NCBI GenBank assembly: GCA_947573015.1
Contig: CANPDS010000108.1
Span: 1-8,054, forward strand
DNA from: an uncultured Muribaculum sp.
GTDB taxonomy: Bacteria > Bacteroidota > Bacteroidia > Bacteroidales > Muribaculaceae
Length of the DNA stretch: 8,054 nucleotides
Direction of reading: 5' to 3'
Shown: in pieces, positions 1-6,241 of the stretch
How the letters are laid out: the number at the start of each line of letters is the position of its first letter
Position numbering within the stretch: the first letter of the stretch is position 1
Program-made: the position numbers and the translations under genes
Notes under the pieces: model-generated
Database searches by the model: none
What the model saw: only the letters and a program-made list of their open reading frames with translations
Told to the model about the DNA's origin: nothing

Positions 1-440
1 TTGTAGACTGCTTCCTTGATGGTCCATGCACGCAGGAGCAGATGATCATCTGCTCCCCATGCGGATAATTCTGCCGCAGATAAAATGCGTTGGGCCACAT
101 TGCGCAGCGCGGGACGGAAATGCTCGCAATCAATGCCTATGGCAGTGCCTTCGGGAGCTATGGCGAGCATGGCGGTGTCGCTGCAATGTGTGATTGATAT
201 GGATGTGACGATGCGGCCTGTGGCGGCAATCTGTATGTATGGAGCGCCCGAATCGTGATGATGCAGGGTTGCCGACGGGCCGAATGCTGCACGTATGAGC
301 ATGGCTACGGCATGGCGCTCGCAGTCGCGGCGTGTATTGCGCGAGGCATTGTCGGGTGGGACGATTGCGGTGCTCCATATCAGCATTCCGCAGATGTGCA
401 TGCATTCTATGCGTGGCGTACTGATGATATCGACCTTCAT
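1..440 (-). CDS. 4'-phosphopantetheinyl transferase (Sfp/AcpT superfamily), C-terminus cut by window edge
   Basis: This enzyme family transfers 4'-phosphopantetheine from coenzyme A to a serine of acyl or peptidyl carrier proteins in the cytoplasm. The frame is open from an ATG at 440 to the window edge, giving 146 complete codons. The family signatures are in order: a GKP-like step (SGAPYI, residues 64-69), SITH (82-85), the Mg-binding motif GIDCE (102-106, with D104 and E106), and WTIKEAVY (139-146), which matches WxxKEAxxK with K142 and E143. Sfp-type enzymes usually run about 200-230 residues, so roughly a third is missing. The ATG lies inside the gldD stop (ATGA overlap), so translation is probably coupled to gldD. 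A PPTase next to gldD is common in Bacteroidota. The carrier protein it serves is not visible here. The overlapping minus-strand reading frame at 130-405 is a shadow of this gene. Confidence 0.93.
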   Translation of the reverse strand, partial: MKVDIISTPRIECMHICGMLIWSTAIVPPDNASRNTRRDCERHAVAMLIRAAFGPSATLHHHDSGAPYIQIAATGRIVTSISITHCSDTAMLAIAPEGTAIGIDCEHFRPALRNVAQRILSAAELSAWGADDHLLLRAWTIKEAVY

Positions 441-1030
441 CGCTTTGCGAGATGCTTTGCCATGTGTATAAGGTCGCGCTCCACTCCCTTGACTATCGGA
501 TCGTAATATTCAGCGCTTTCTGCCGATGCAGGCATTTCGAGCGCTCCGGTCAGGAGTATTGACGAACTGTCGGTGGCGATTATCTGCAAGGGTGTCACCA
601 TGGCTCCTGGAGTGGTTATGATCTCCGATGAGATGTTTTCGGCTGAGGTCAGTTGAGTTACGGTGCTCTGCATACCTCCGGCATTGAGGGCTATGCGTTC
701 GCTTCTGTTTGCTATTGCCTCATGTAGGGCTTTACCTGAGAGGCAGCTGAGGGTCAGGCGCAGGGTAGCTCCATAGCGTGGATAGCGCACATCGATCCAA
801 GTGGCTTCTGGAGAATGTGAGGTTATGTCGGTCTGCGCGGAATCGTTGACCATCAAAATGGCATACAGTTCAGCGGATGCATCGTGAAATGTGGAGTCGT
901 AAAGCTCGATGCGCGGGTATGCCGTGCGGCGTGGTACTGCGGATGTATTGCCATTGCCTGAGCAATCTTCAGTAAGCACTATGAAAAGTAGCGCCACGGC
1001 AAACACCGGGAGCATCAGTAGGTATCGCAT
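437..1030 (-). CDS. gldD: GldD-family gliding-motility-associated lipoprotein (non-canonical lipobox)
   Basis: A 197-residue protein recognised as GldD from three things: its size, the tyrosine-proline-arginine segment after the membrane anchor (AYPRIELYDS, about residues 37-46), and its place directly after gldE and before a PPTase gene. GldD is required for gliding and type IX secretion in Flavobacterium. Its biochemical activity is unknown, and it is also kept in many non-gliding Bacteroidales. The N-terminus has one hydrophobic segment (residues 3-19) followed by Cys23 in the context LTEDC. A normal lipobox wants a small residue before the cysteine, so Asp at -1 and Glu at -2 make acylation doubtful; the protein could instead stay anchored by an uncleaved helix. 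The 77-nt gap from gldE holds a small hairpin. The stop overlaps the next gene's start by 4 nt. Confidence 0.83.
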   Translation of the reverse strand: MRYLLMLPVFAVALLFIVLTEDCSGNGNTSAVPRRTAYPRIELYDSTFHDASAELYAILMVNDSAQTDITSHSPEATWIDVRYPRYGATLRLTLSCLSGKALHEAIANRSERIALNAGGMQSTVTQLTSAENISSEIITTPGAMVTPLQIIATDSSSILLTGALEMPASAESAEYYDPIVKGVERDLIHMAKHLAKR

Positions 1031-1070
1031 GATGAGGTGGGGAGAATTATTGGAGCTTGATGAGAAATGG

Positions 1071-1088
1071 CCTGAAGTTTGCTTCAGG
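1071..1088. repeat. Intercistronic hairpin between gldE and gldD
   Basis: A perfect 7-bp inverted repeat (CCTGAAG ... CTTCAGG) with a 4-nt loop lies in the gap between the gldE stop and the gldD start. On the coding (minus) strand it is not followed by a T run, so it does not look like a terminator for gldE transcription. On the plus strand it is followed by TTGTATTTTTATTT and could stop antisense transcripts. It may also act as an RNA processing or stability element between the two genes. Confidence 0.5.
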
Positions 1089-1107
1089 TTGTATTTTTAT
1101 TTATGGG

Positions 1108-2475
1108 TCAGGATGCGGCTTGAGTCTGATCGGGATTTTCCTGAGGCATGATTTTTACTCTCACTGAGGCGATGCGGTGACGCTCGATGGAGATCACCAG
1201 GAAGCGGCAGCGGCGGTATACGATCGACTCCTTGGATTTCGGGAAGTCGCCTTTTATGGCAAGGAGCATTCCGGCGAGTGTGTCGCAATCTTCGGTTACG
1301 TCGGCATAGTCCTCTTCGTTGAGGTCGGTCACGCGGAAGAAGTCGGTGAGCAGAGTCTTTCCTTCAAACACGTAGGTGTCATCAGGCAGACGCTTGTATG
1401 TTAGTTCTTCTTCGTCGTACTCATCGTTGATGTCGCCGACAATCTCTTCGAGCACATCTTCCATGGTGACCAGGCCCTGGGTACCTCCATATTCATCGAT
1501 AACGATAGCCATATGTATGCGGCGACGGCGGAAGTCCTCAAGAAGATCGTCGATCATACGCGATTCGGGCACGAAATATGTGTCTCTTACGAGTGTCTGC
1601 CAATTGAAGTTGTCGGGGGTGTTTTTTCCGATATATGGAAGGAGGTCGCGGCTGTGGAGCACGCCGCGGATATTGTCGTCGGTGCCTTCGACCACGGGTA
1701 TGCGTGAGAATCCGGTCTGAAGCACCACATCCATCACCTGAGGGAATGTCAGTGAGGTGTCGATGGTGGTCATGTCGACGCGAGGTGTCATGATCTCGGA
1801 GGCTGTGGTGTCGCCGAACTCGAGGATTCCTTCAAGCATTTCCTTCTCATCGGGGGCTTTTACATCTGTGATCTCAAGGGCTTGCGAGAGGTCGTCGACA
1901 GAAATCTCATCGACTTTTTTGGTGACCACGCGGTTTACGATTGATGTGCTCCGCACGAGCATTGAGGATATCGGGAATAGCACGCGTATTGCCGCAGAAA
2001 TGCCACCGCAAGCCATTTTTGCCCATCCTACAGTGTAGGTGTTGGCGTAGAGTTTCGGTAGGATCTCGCCAAACAGCAGGATGAGGAATGTGAGGATTAC
2101 TGACTGGAATATGAAGTCGAGCACCCCACTTTCGAAGTGGAAAATCTGATTGAATGCAAAGTTGCAGAGGATTACGATGGTCACGTTGACCAGATTGTTG
2201 GCTATGAGTATGGTCGCCAGCAATCTCTGGGGCTGTTGCAGAAAGCCCTCTATGGTGCGTCCTTTTGGCGATTCGTCAAGCTCTTCGCGTTGGGAGGGAG
2301 TGAGCGAGAAATATGCGATCTCGCTTCCTGAAACGAATCCTGATATGATAAGCGCTATGGCAGCGCACACGAGCGCTATTATGCTCCCCATTGAGGGGGC
2401 GTTGACGGTGATGAGTTGGGCGGCCATTATAAGCCCGCTCAAGGGCGAGGCCACCGGTAACGGATCTATATCCAA
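1108..2475 (-). CDS. gldE: GldE: CNNM/DUF21 membrane protein with tandem CBS domains and CorC/HlyC C-terminal domain
   Basis: A 455-residue inner-membrane protein of the CorC/HlyC (CNNM) superfamily. Domains in order: a DUF21 membrane region with hydrophobic segments at about 31-57, 85-108, 118-136 and 153-178; a CBS pair (first about 226-283, starting ASEIMTPRVDM; second about 295-352, with the conserved core AIVIDEYGGTQGLVTMEDVL); and a CorC_HlyC domain (about 358-446). Relatives bind adenine nucleotides in the CBS pair and are linked to Mg2+ or Co2+ transport. GldE is linked to gliding and type IX secretion in Flavobacterium. The start is taken as TTG at 2475: an in-frame TAA lies four codons upstream, and the resulting MDIDPLP resembles the MDPDP-type N-terminus I associate with this family. 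The first ATG (2427, residue 17) is the alternative. A promoter lies about 75 nt upstream. Bacteroidota often have ssb directly before gldE, and it is absent here. Confidence 0.9.
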   Translation of the reverse strand: MDIDPLPVASPLSGLIMAAQLITVNAPSMGSIIALVCAAIALIISGFVSGSEIAYFSLTPSQREELDESPKGRTIEGFLQQPQRLLATILIANNLVNVTIVILCNFAFNQIFHFESGVLDFIFQSVILTFLILLFGEILPKLYANTYTVGWAKMACGGISAAIRVLFPISSMLVRSTSIVNRVVTKKVDEISVDDLSQALEITDVKAPDEKEMLEGILEFGDTTASEIMTPRVDMTTIDTSLTFPQVMDVVLQTGFSRIPVVEGTDDNIRGVLHSRDLLPYIGKNTPDNFNWQTLVRDTYFVPESRMIDDLLEDFRRRRIHMAIVIDEYGGTQGLVTMEDVLEEIVGDINDEYDEEELTYKRLPDDTYVFEGKTLLTDFFRVTDLNEEDYADVTEDCDTLAGMLLAIKGDFPKSKESIVYRRCRFLVISIERHRIASVRVKIMPQENPDQTQAAS

Positions 2476-2551
2476 GTCGGTGTGGTGTTAGTTTGACATG
2501 TATTACTCCGTGCGGTAGTGCGATCTGTAATCGTTTATCGACGGTAACGCG

Positions 2552-2583
2552 CAAAGTTACTTAATCTTTTGCATTCCACCAAA
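2552..2583 (-). promoter_or_regulatory. Bacteroidales-type sigma-ABfr promoter for gldE-gldD-PPTase
   Basis: Read on the minus strand, a TTTG (2583-2580, within TTTTTGG) is followed after exactly 20 nt by TAACTTTG (2559-2552). This matches the Bacteroides -33 TTTG and -7 TAnnTTTG consensus perfectly with normal spacing. Transcription would begin near 2546, giving a leader of about 70 nt before the TTG start of gldE. It lies downstream of the terminator of the preceding operon, so gldE has its own promoter. Confidence 0.75.
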
Positions 2584-2630
2584 AACTAAGGCGTGACATG
2601 TGGCGGCAGGATGCAGGCGCCTGACGGTTG

Positions 2631-2676
2631 TAAAAAAAACGGCGATACCGCAGATGAAATCCTGTGGCATCGCCGT
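2631..2676 (-). terminator. Rho-independent terminator of the GDPD/antiporter operon
   Basis: On the minus strand a 15-position stem (arms 2662-2676 and 2639-2653; one A-C mismatch and one G-U pair) with an 8-nt loop leads directly into eight T residues (2639-2632). The outer 8 bp are GC-rich and perfect. It sits about 120 nt after the antiporter stop codon and before the gldE promoter, cleanly separating the two transcription units. Confidence 0.88.
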
Positions 2677-2688
2677 AGTCACTGCCGG

Positions 2689-2772
2689 CAATCTCAATGG
2701 TTGGTGCGTGTGATACCTAAAACATCGTGTTGATTTCCGGTGGAGGGAGATCGGTTACCTTAGTTGAGATTG
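2689..2772. repeat. 9-bp inverted repeat in the operon 3' untranslated region
   Basis: CAATCTCAA (2689-2697) and TTGAGATTG (2764-2772) are perfect complements 66 nt apart, in the long 3' untranslated stretch between the antiporter stop and the terminator. One G-U and one G-C pair extend the stem outward. It could hold the 3' end in a closed structure, but arms this short may be chance. Apart from a 12-codon ORF at 2760-2798 that abuts the antiporter stop, I see no gene here. Confidence 0.35.
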
Positions 2773-2798
2773 TCAGCAGTGTGGATAGAGATACTCAT

Positions 2799-4184
2799 TT
2801 ATGCGTTGTCCTGGCGCTTGGCGTTCCAGACGAGGAGTGTGAGGAGAACCGATACAGCAGCGGCGCCAATCCAGAACCAGTTGACGTAAGTGAAGTCGTA
2901 TATGTCGGCGCCTGTTGCGGGGTCGATAGTCTTCTGTCCCTCGATCAGAATGCCGTTCATCACGTCCTGCAATCCTGCTCCGATGTAGCTTGCGATACCC
3001 ACCACACCGAGTGCGGCTCCTGCGGCGGCACGCGGAGCGATATCCACGGCCATGAGTCCGCCGAGGAAGCAGATCAGGACGCCTATGCCCAGACCGAACA
3101 GCACCATCGCTGTAGCGTCGAGCCAGAAGTGTTCGCCGGGAACGAGGAGGAACAGGCACAGTGCCGTGACGTTCATCAGTCCGAACACGAGGGCCGGCAC
3201 ATTGCGGCTGCCATTGAACAGGCGGTCGGAGATGAGGCCGGAGGCCACTGTGCCGACAATGCCGCATACGGAGCTTATCGATATGATGAGCGATGCGTCG
3301 AGAGTGCTGTAGCCCTTCTGGGCCTCAAGGTAGAACACGCCCCATGAGTTGACGGCATAGCGCGAGATGTACATGAATGCGCTGGCCAGGGCGAGGCACC
3401 ATATAGCCGGATTGCGTAGCACGGCCTTCTGGGCGCGGTTGAAGTCGGGTGCCGACTCCCCCTTCTTGCCCGGTGTCTTGGCGGCTACAGGCTCCGGACT
3501 CGGAAATCCGAGGCTCTGGGGAGTGTCGCGCATGAAGAGCATGATGAGGGCGAATCCGCACAGGCCTATGACACCTGCTCCGAGCATTCCGTAGCGCCAA
3601 CCTGCCCAGCTCACGAGCATGGCTATGGTGATGAAAGTTATTGCCTCGCCAAGATTGTGGCTCGCCGACCAGAACCCGTAATATGTGCCGCGGTCCTTGG
3701 AGGTATACCAGCGGTTGAGCGATACCACGCATGCCGGTGCTCCCATTGACTGGAACCATCCGTTCAGACCCCACAGCAGAGCGAACACCCAGAACATCTC
3801 AGTCATGCCGAGCACGAGGTTGACCATAGCGGTAAGTAAAAGGCCTGTGGCGAGAAATCTACGGGCATTGCATCGGTCGGCAAGAAATCCGTTGGCCATC
3901 TTTCCTACTGCGTAGACAAAGAACAGACACGAGCCGATGATACCGAGCTGGGTCTCGGAGAATACACCATCGTCGACAATAGGCTTGCGCACGATATTCA
4001 TCGACAGACGGCACACGTAATATATTGCATATCCGATTGTGGCGGCAAGGAATGTCGCCAGACGTACCCGCTTGAAACTGTCAGGATTGTCGGAAACATC
4101 CTTTGACGGGGATATGCGGTAGAAATCTATGATCTTACCGATAATACCACGTTGAGACTGAGTGATGTTTTCAGCTAATTCCAT
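2799..4184 (-). CDS. MFS organophosphate:phosphate antiporter, GlpT-like (glycerol-3-phosphate transporter family)
   Basis: A 461-residue, 12-helix major facilitator of the organophosphate:Pi antiporter family (GlpT, UhpT, UhpC). It imports a phosphorylated small molecule across the inner membrane in exchange for phosphate. Residues matching the E. coli GlpT substrate site by motif are present: R59 in YYVCRLS (GlpT R45), K95 in YAVGKMANG (K80), H176 in ASHNLGE (H165) and R275 in YISRYAVNSWG (R269). The family motif MRDTPQSLGFP (218-228) marks the end of the first half, followed by the central loop. Glycerol-3-phosphate is the favoured substrate because the gene starts 5 nt after the glycerophosphodiesterase stop, but hexose phosphates or a sensor role cannot be excluded. 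The N-terminal extension of about 40 residues before helix 1 is polar. It is the last gene of the operon. Confidence 0.9.
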   Translation of the reverse strand: MELAENITQSQRGIIGKIIDFYRISPSKDVSDNPDSFKRVRLATFLAATIGYAIYYVCRLSMNIVRKPIVDDGVFSETQLGIIGSCLFFVYAVGKMANGFLADRCNARRFLATGLLLTAMVNLVLGMTEMFWVFALLWGLNGWFQSMGAPACVVSLNRWYTSKDRGTYYGFWSASHNLGEAITFITIAMLVSWAGWRYGMLGAGVIGLCGFALIMLFMRDTPQSLGFPSPEPVAAKTPGKKGESAPDFNRAQKAVLRNPAIWCLALASAFMYISRYAVNSWGVFYLEAQKGYSTLDASLIISISSVCGIVGTVASGLISDRLFNGSRNVPALVFGLMNVTALCLFLLVPGEHFWLDATAMVLFGLGIGVLICFLGGLMAVDIAPRAAAGAALGVVGIASYIGAGLQDVMNGILIEGQKTIDPATGADIYDFTYVNWFWIGAAAVSVLLTLLVWNAKRQDNA

Positions 4185-4189
4185 TGTTT

Positions 4190-5128
4190 TTAATCGTGAA
4201 GTGAACGGGAGCGGAGATAATCAAGCAGAAGTTCCGAGCGGTCGGTCTGTATGATTCGGGCTCCGAGGCTGTCGATTAGGAATCCGAAGGCTCTGTCAGG
4301 ATCCGAGAGTGCCAGATCATCATCATGACCTCCGCAGAGAGTGTCCCACAATGTGTTATACCATATCAGCGCATTGCCATGAAGCTGAGTTTTCAGTTCA
4401 AGTGGATAGGCGATTGTGGAATCGTTGGCATATACCAACTCGTAAGCGGCAGGTTTGAGGTCGGTCATGAATCCTTCCATAAGCTCTTGAGCCTGTGGCT
4501 TGTCAAGGTTTACCACCGGCATGTATATTACCTGATCGAGATAACGGCCATACAGGCTGTCGACGGTGGCCGCCGGTTTGGCTCCCTTCATAATTACCTG
4601 ACGTGTAGTTCCGGTCTTTTCAAGCACAGGCATCAGCAGGTCGAAGTAGCGGTCGGCTTTGTCGAGATTGACGAGCACACGACCTTTTGCAGCGAGCATA
4701 GCTTCTTCGAGTGTGGGTAGTGAGTGCATGGTGCGTATTCCGGCCCCGTTTTTCAGTTTAAGCGTGCGTAGGGAGTCTGCGGTCCATTCTGATATCGGAC
4801 CTTTACCGGTGGTGGTGCGGTCGAGTTTGGAATCATGGATTACCATCAGTACTGAATCTTTCGAGAGCTGAAGATCAAGTTCTACTACATCGACACCTAC
4901 GGCTATTGAGTGTTCAATCGCCGCGATTGAGTTCTCCGGGGCATATCGCCAGTCTCCTCTATGTGCTACCACAAGTACCTGAGTGGTGTCACCGTTCAGT
5001 ATCTTATCACGCAGTATTTCTGCACGGTTGGATTCGTCGGGAGGTGTACTCTCGGATTTTGGGGCATTGGAGCATCCGGTGAGTGCCGTAGCTCCAATGC
5101 ATATTGAAATGAAAAGTGGTTTGATCAT
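4190..5128 (-). CDS. Glycerophosphodiester phosphodiesterase family lipoprotein
   Basis: A 312-residue TIM-barrel phosphodiesterase that hydrolyses glycerophosphodiesters to glycerol-3-phosphate plus an alcohol. The signal peptide ends in a lipobox (LTGC, Cys19). Residues after Cys19 (SNAPKSES) lack an acidic cluster, so a periplasmic-facing anchor is more likely than surface display. Catalytic signatures: AHRGD (55-59), PENS (64-67), VELDL (82-86, with E83 and D85), VIHD (96-99, His98) and LDRTTTGKG (102-110). The later metal-binding step, usually ExK, reads NLDK (154-157), as in a divergent subgroup resembling the Agrobacterium-type enzymes. The C-terminal TD (295-296) of the usual 'vnTD' segment is kept. 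The gene follows the MBL-fold gene by 25 nt and precedes the antiporter by 5 nt, which fits release and uptake of glycerol-3-phosphate. The exact diester is unknown. Confidence 0.9.
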   Translation of the reverse strand: MIKPLFISICIGATALTGCSNAPKSESTPPDESNRAEILRDKILNGDTTQVLVVAHRGDWRYAPENSIAAIEHSIAVGVDVVELDLQLSKDSVLMVIHDSKLDRTTTGKGPISEWTADSLRTLKLKNGAGIRTMHSLPTLEEAMLAAKGRVLVNLDKADRYFDLLMPVLEKTGTTRQVIMKGAKPAATVDSLYGRYLDQVIYMPVVNLDKPQAQELMEGFMTDLKPAAYELVYANDSTIAYPLELKTQLHGNALIWYNTLWDTLCGGHDDDLALSDPDRAFGFLIDSLGARIIQTDRSELLLDYLRSRSLHD

Positions 5129-5153
5129 TTTTGATTTAGGTTATAGTGTGTGT

Positions 5154-6227
5154 TTAAAGGGTCAGAGCATCACCCCAGAATGGCATCACTACTTTGTTGC
5201 AATTTAGACGCGCTGCCCGCTCCAGCCCAAGCTCCAGGCTCCAACGGCTGTTGGCCACATCTTTGTGGCCAAGTTCGAGGATATGGCTGAGTACTGCTAC
5301 TTTTGGATTTACCACTGTTCCGAGCACATTGTTTTCAGTCAGTGCGTTGACTGCATAGCGGAATACGTAGAAATCCACGTCGCGTCCGCGCATCGATTCA
5401 AATTCATCGGCGATAAAGTTGCTGTCGCCGGAATGGAGCACGCTCACGCCTCCGCCTTCAACGAAGAATGCGGTTATGGCCAATGTGGTGATCGGGGAAC
5501 TGTTGTGGTGGGTGATGAACGAGTGGATATTGAAACTGCCGATAGTGTAGTCACGTGTATCCATCGATAAGTATGCGCTGTTGTTTACCCCTTCGATAGA
5601 GAAATTGGTAAGCACAGGCTTTCCGAGGCGAGACATCTCTCGGGCGAGCGGTTCCCACTTGTGGTCGGCATGGATATGGGTGATTGCGTAGAAATCGATG
5701 TAAGGAGCGAGTTCGGCACCACGGCGATGATATATGTCGATCGCATAGTTGCCGGCAGAGGTCTGCACTATGATTCCCATGTTGTAAAGGTTCCATATGC
5801 GTGGCTTTCCGTCAGCAGGTACTCCTTTCTTAAGTGCATCGAGTATCCGGTCGAACGCCAGATCATAACATTGCAGTATAGGGTACAGGTTCTGGATTGC
5901 CATTGCCATGGGGTATTCGGCATCGCGATATTTTGCATATATCTCCTCGGCTGCGCATCCATCGGCCCAATTCTGAATTGTACGGTATACCGATGTACGG
6001 GAGTCTTTGTCGGAGAGTGCCGGCGATGTGCTCCATACACTTTCCATGGCATTGACAGCTTCGGAGGAGTATTCCGGGGCTGCGCCATTTCCTGTAGTCT
6101 GTTTATCATCATCATTGCTGCATGCCGCACATATCATTGCGAATGGCAGGAAGAGTAGGAGAGTGATAACATGGCTCCAGGCCATATGGCCTGGAGCTTT
6201 TATAGATAGATTGTCGCGTTTCAGCAT
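5154..6227 (-). CDS. Metallo-beta-lactamase-fold lipoprotein, probably surface-exposed, function unknown
   Basis: A 357-residue lipoprotein. With the ATG at 6227 the signal peptide has a basic n-region (K3, R4, K10), a hydrophobic core and the lipobox CAAC (Cys36), followed by SNDDDK. Serine plus an acidic cluster after the cysteine is the surface-export signal of Bacteroidota lipoproteins. The mature domain has metallo-beta-lactamase metal ligands: HIHADH (184-189), a THH pair (239-241), HSGDS (265-269, bridging Asp268) and later LSH (His315) and GHK (His321). About 130 residues between the lipobox and the metal site are helical-looking and unassigned. MBL-fold enzymes include lactamases, lactonases, nucleases and phosphodiesterases; the operon suggests a phosphodiester substrate, but that is inference. 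The frame stays open to an ATG at 6284, which would overlap the upstream gene by 43 nt. The ATG at 6185 would leave no basic n-region. Hence 6227. Confidence 0.82.
   Translation of the reverse strand: MLKRDNLSIKAPGHMAWSHVITLLLFLPFAMICAACSNDDDKQTTGNGAAPEYSSEAVNAMESVWSTSPALSDKDSRTSVYRTIQNWADGCAAEEIYAKYRDAEYPMAMAIQNLYPILQCYDLAFDRILDALKKGVPADGKPRIWNLYNMGIIVQTSAGNYAIDIYHRRGAELAPYIDFYAITHIHADHKWEPLAREMSRLGKPVLTNFSIEGVNNSAYLSMDTRDYTIGSFNIHSFITHHNSSPITTLAITAFFVEGGGVSVLHSGDSNFIADEFESMRGRDVDFYVFRYAVNALTENNVLGTVVNPKVAVLSHILELGHKDVANSRWSLELGLERAARLNCNKVVMPFWGDALTL
6174..6197. repeat. Perfect 24-bp palindrome in the signal-peptide coding region
   Basis: Each 12-nt half (GCTCCAGGCCAT on the minus strand) is the exact reverse complement of the other, centred between 6185 and 6186. 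It covers eight whole codons of the MBL-fold gene (A11 to S18), with CAT|ATG at the centre. In RNA it would form a 10-bp GC-rich stem with an AUAU loop, about 30 nt after the chosen start codon and with the alternative ATG (6185) at its tip. No T run follows on the coding strand, so it is not a terminator for this operon. Confidence 0.85.
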
Positions 6228-6241
6228 TGCTAATACATTAA

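Noticed and set aside
130..405. 91-codon minus-strand open frame rich in His and Arg
   Set aside because: It overlaps the PPTase gene in another frame. The PPTase frame carries the catalytic motifs and the ATGA junction with gldD.
2494..2601. TGACATGT repeated at 2494-2501 and 2594-2601, flanking the gldE promoter exactly 100 bp apart
   Set aside because: One shared 8-mer in about 320 bp is near chance expectation, and no extended similarity surrounds the copies.
2614..2623. 10-bp palindrome CAGGCGCCTG between terminator and promoter
   Set aside because: Too short to separate from chance in GC-rich DNA. It could be an operator, but nothing else supports that.
2773..3267. 164-codon minus-strand frame rich in Arg
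   Set aside because: Same-strand shadow of the antiporter gene; the repeated Arg-rich composition is a frame-shifted reading of GC-rich codons.
2727..3347. 206-codon open frame on the plus strand
   Set aside because: It lies opposite the antiporter gene, has a Cys/His/Glu-rich composition typical of antisense shadow frames and shows no recognisable domain.
5661..6158. 165-codon open frame on the plus strand
   Set aside because: It is antisense to the MBL-fold gene, whose motifs fix the real frame; no independent promoter or domain is seen.
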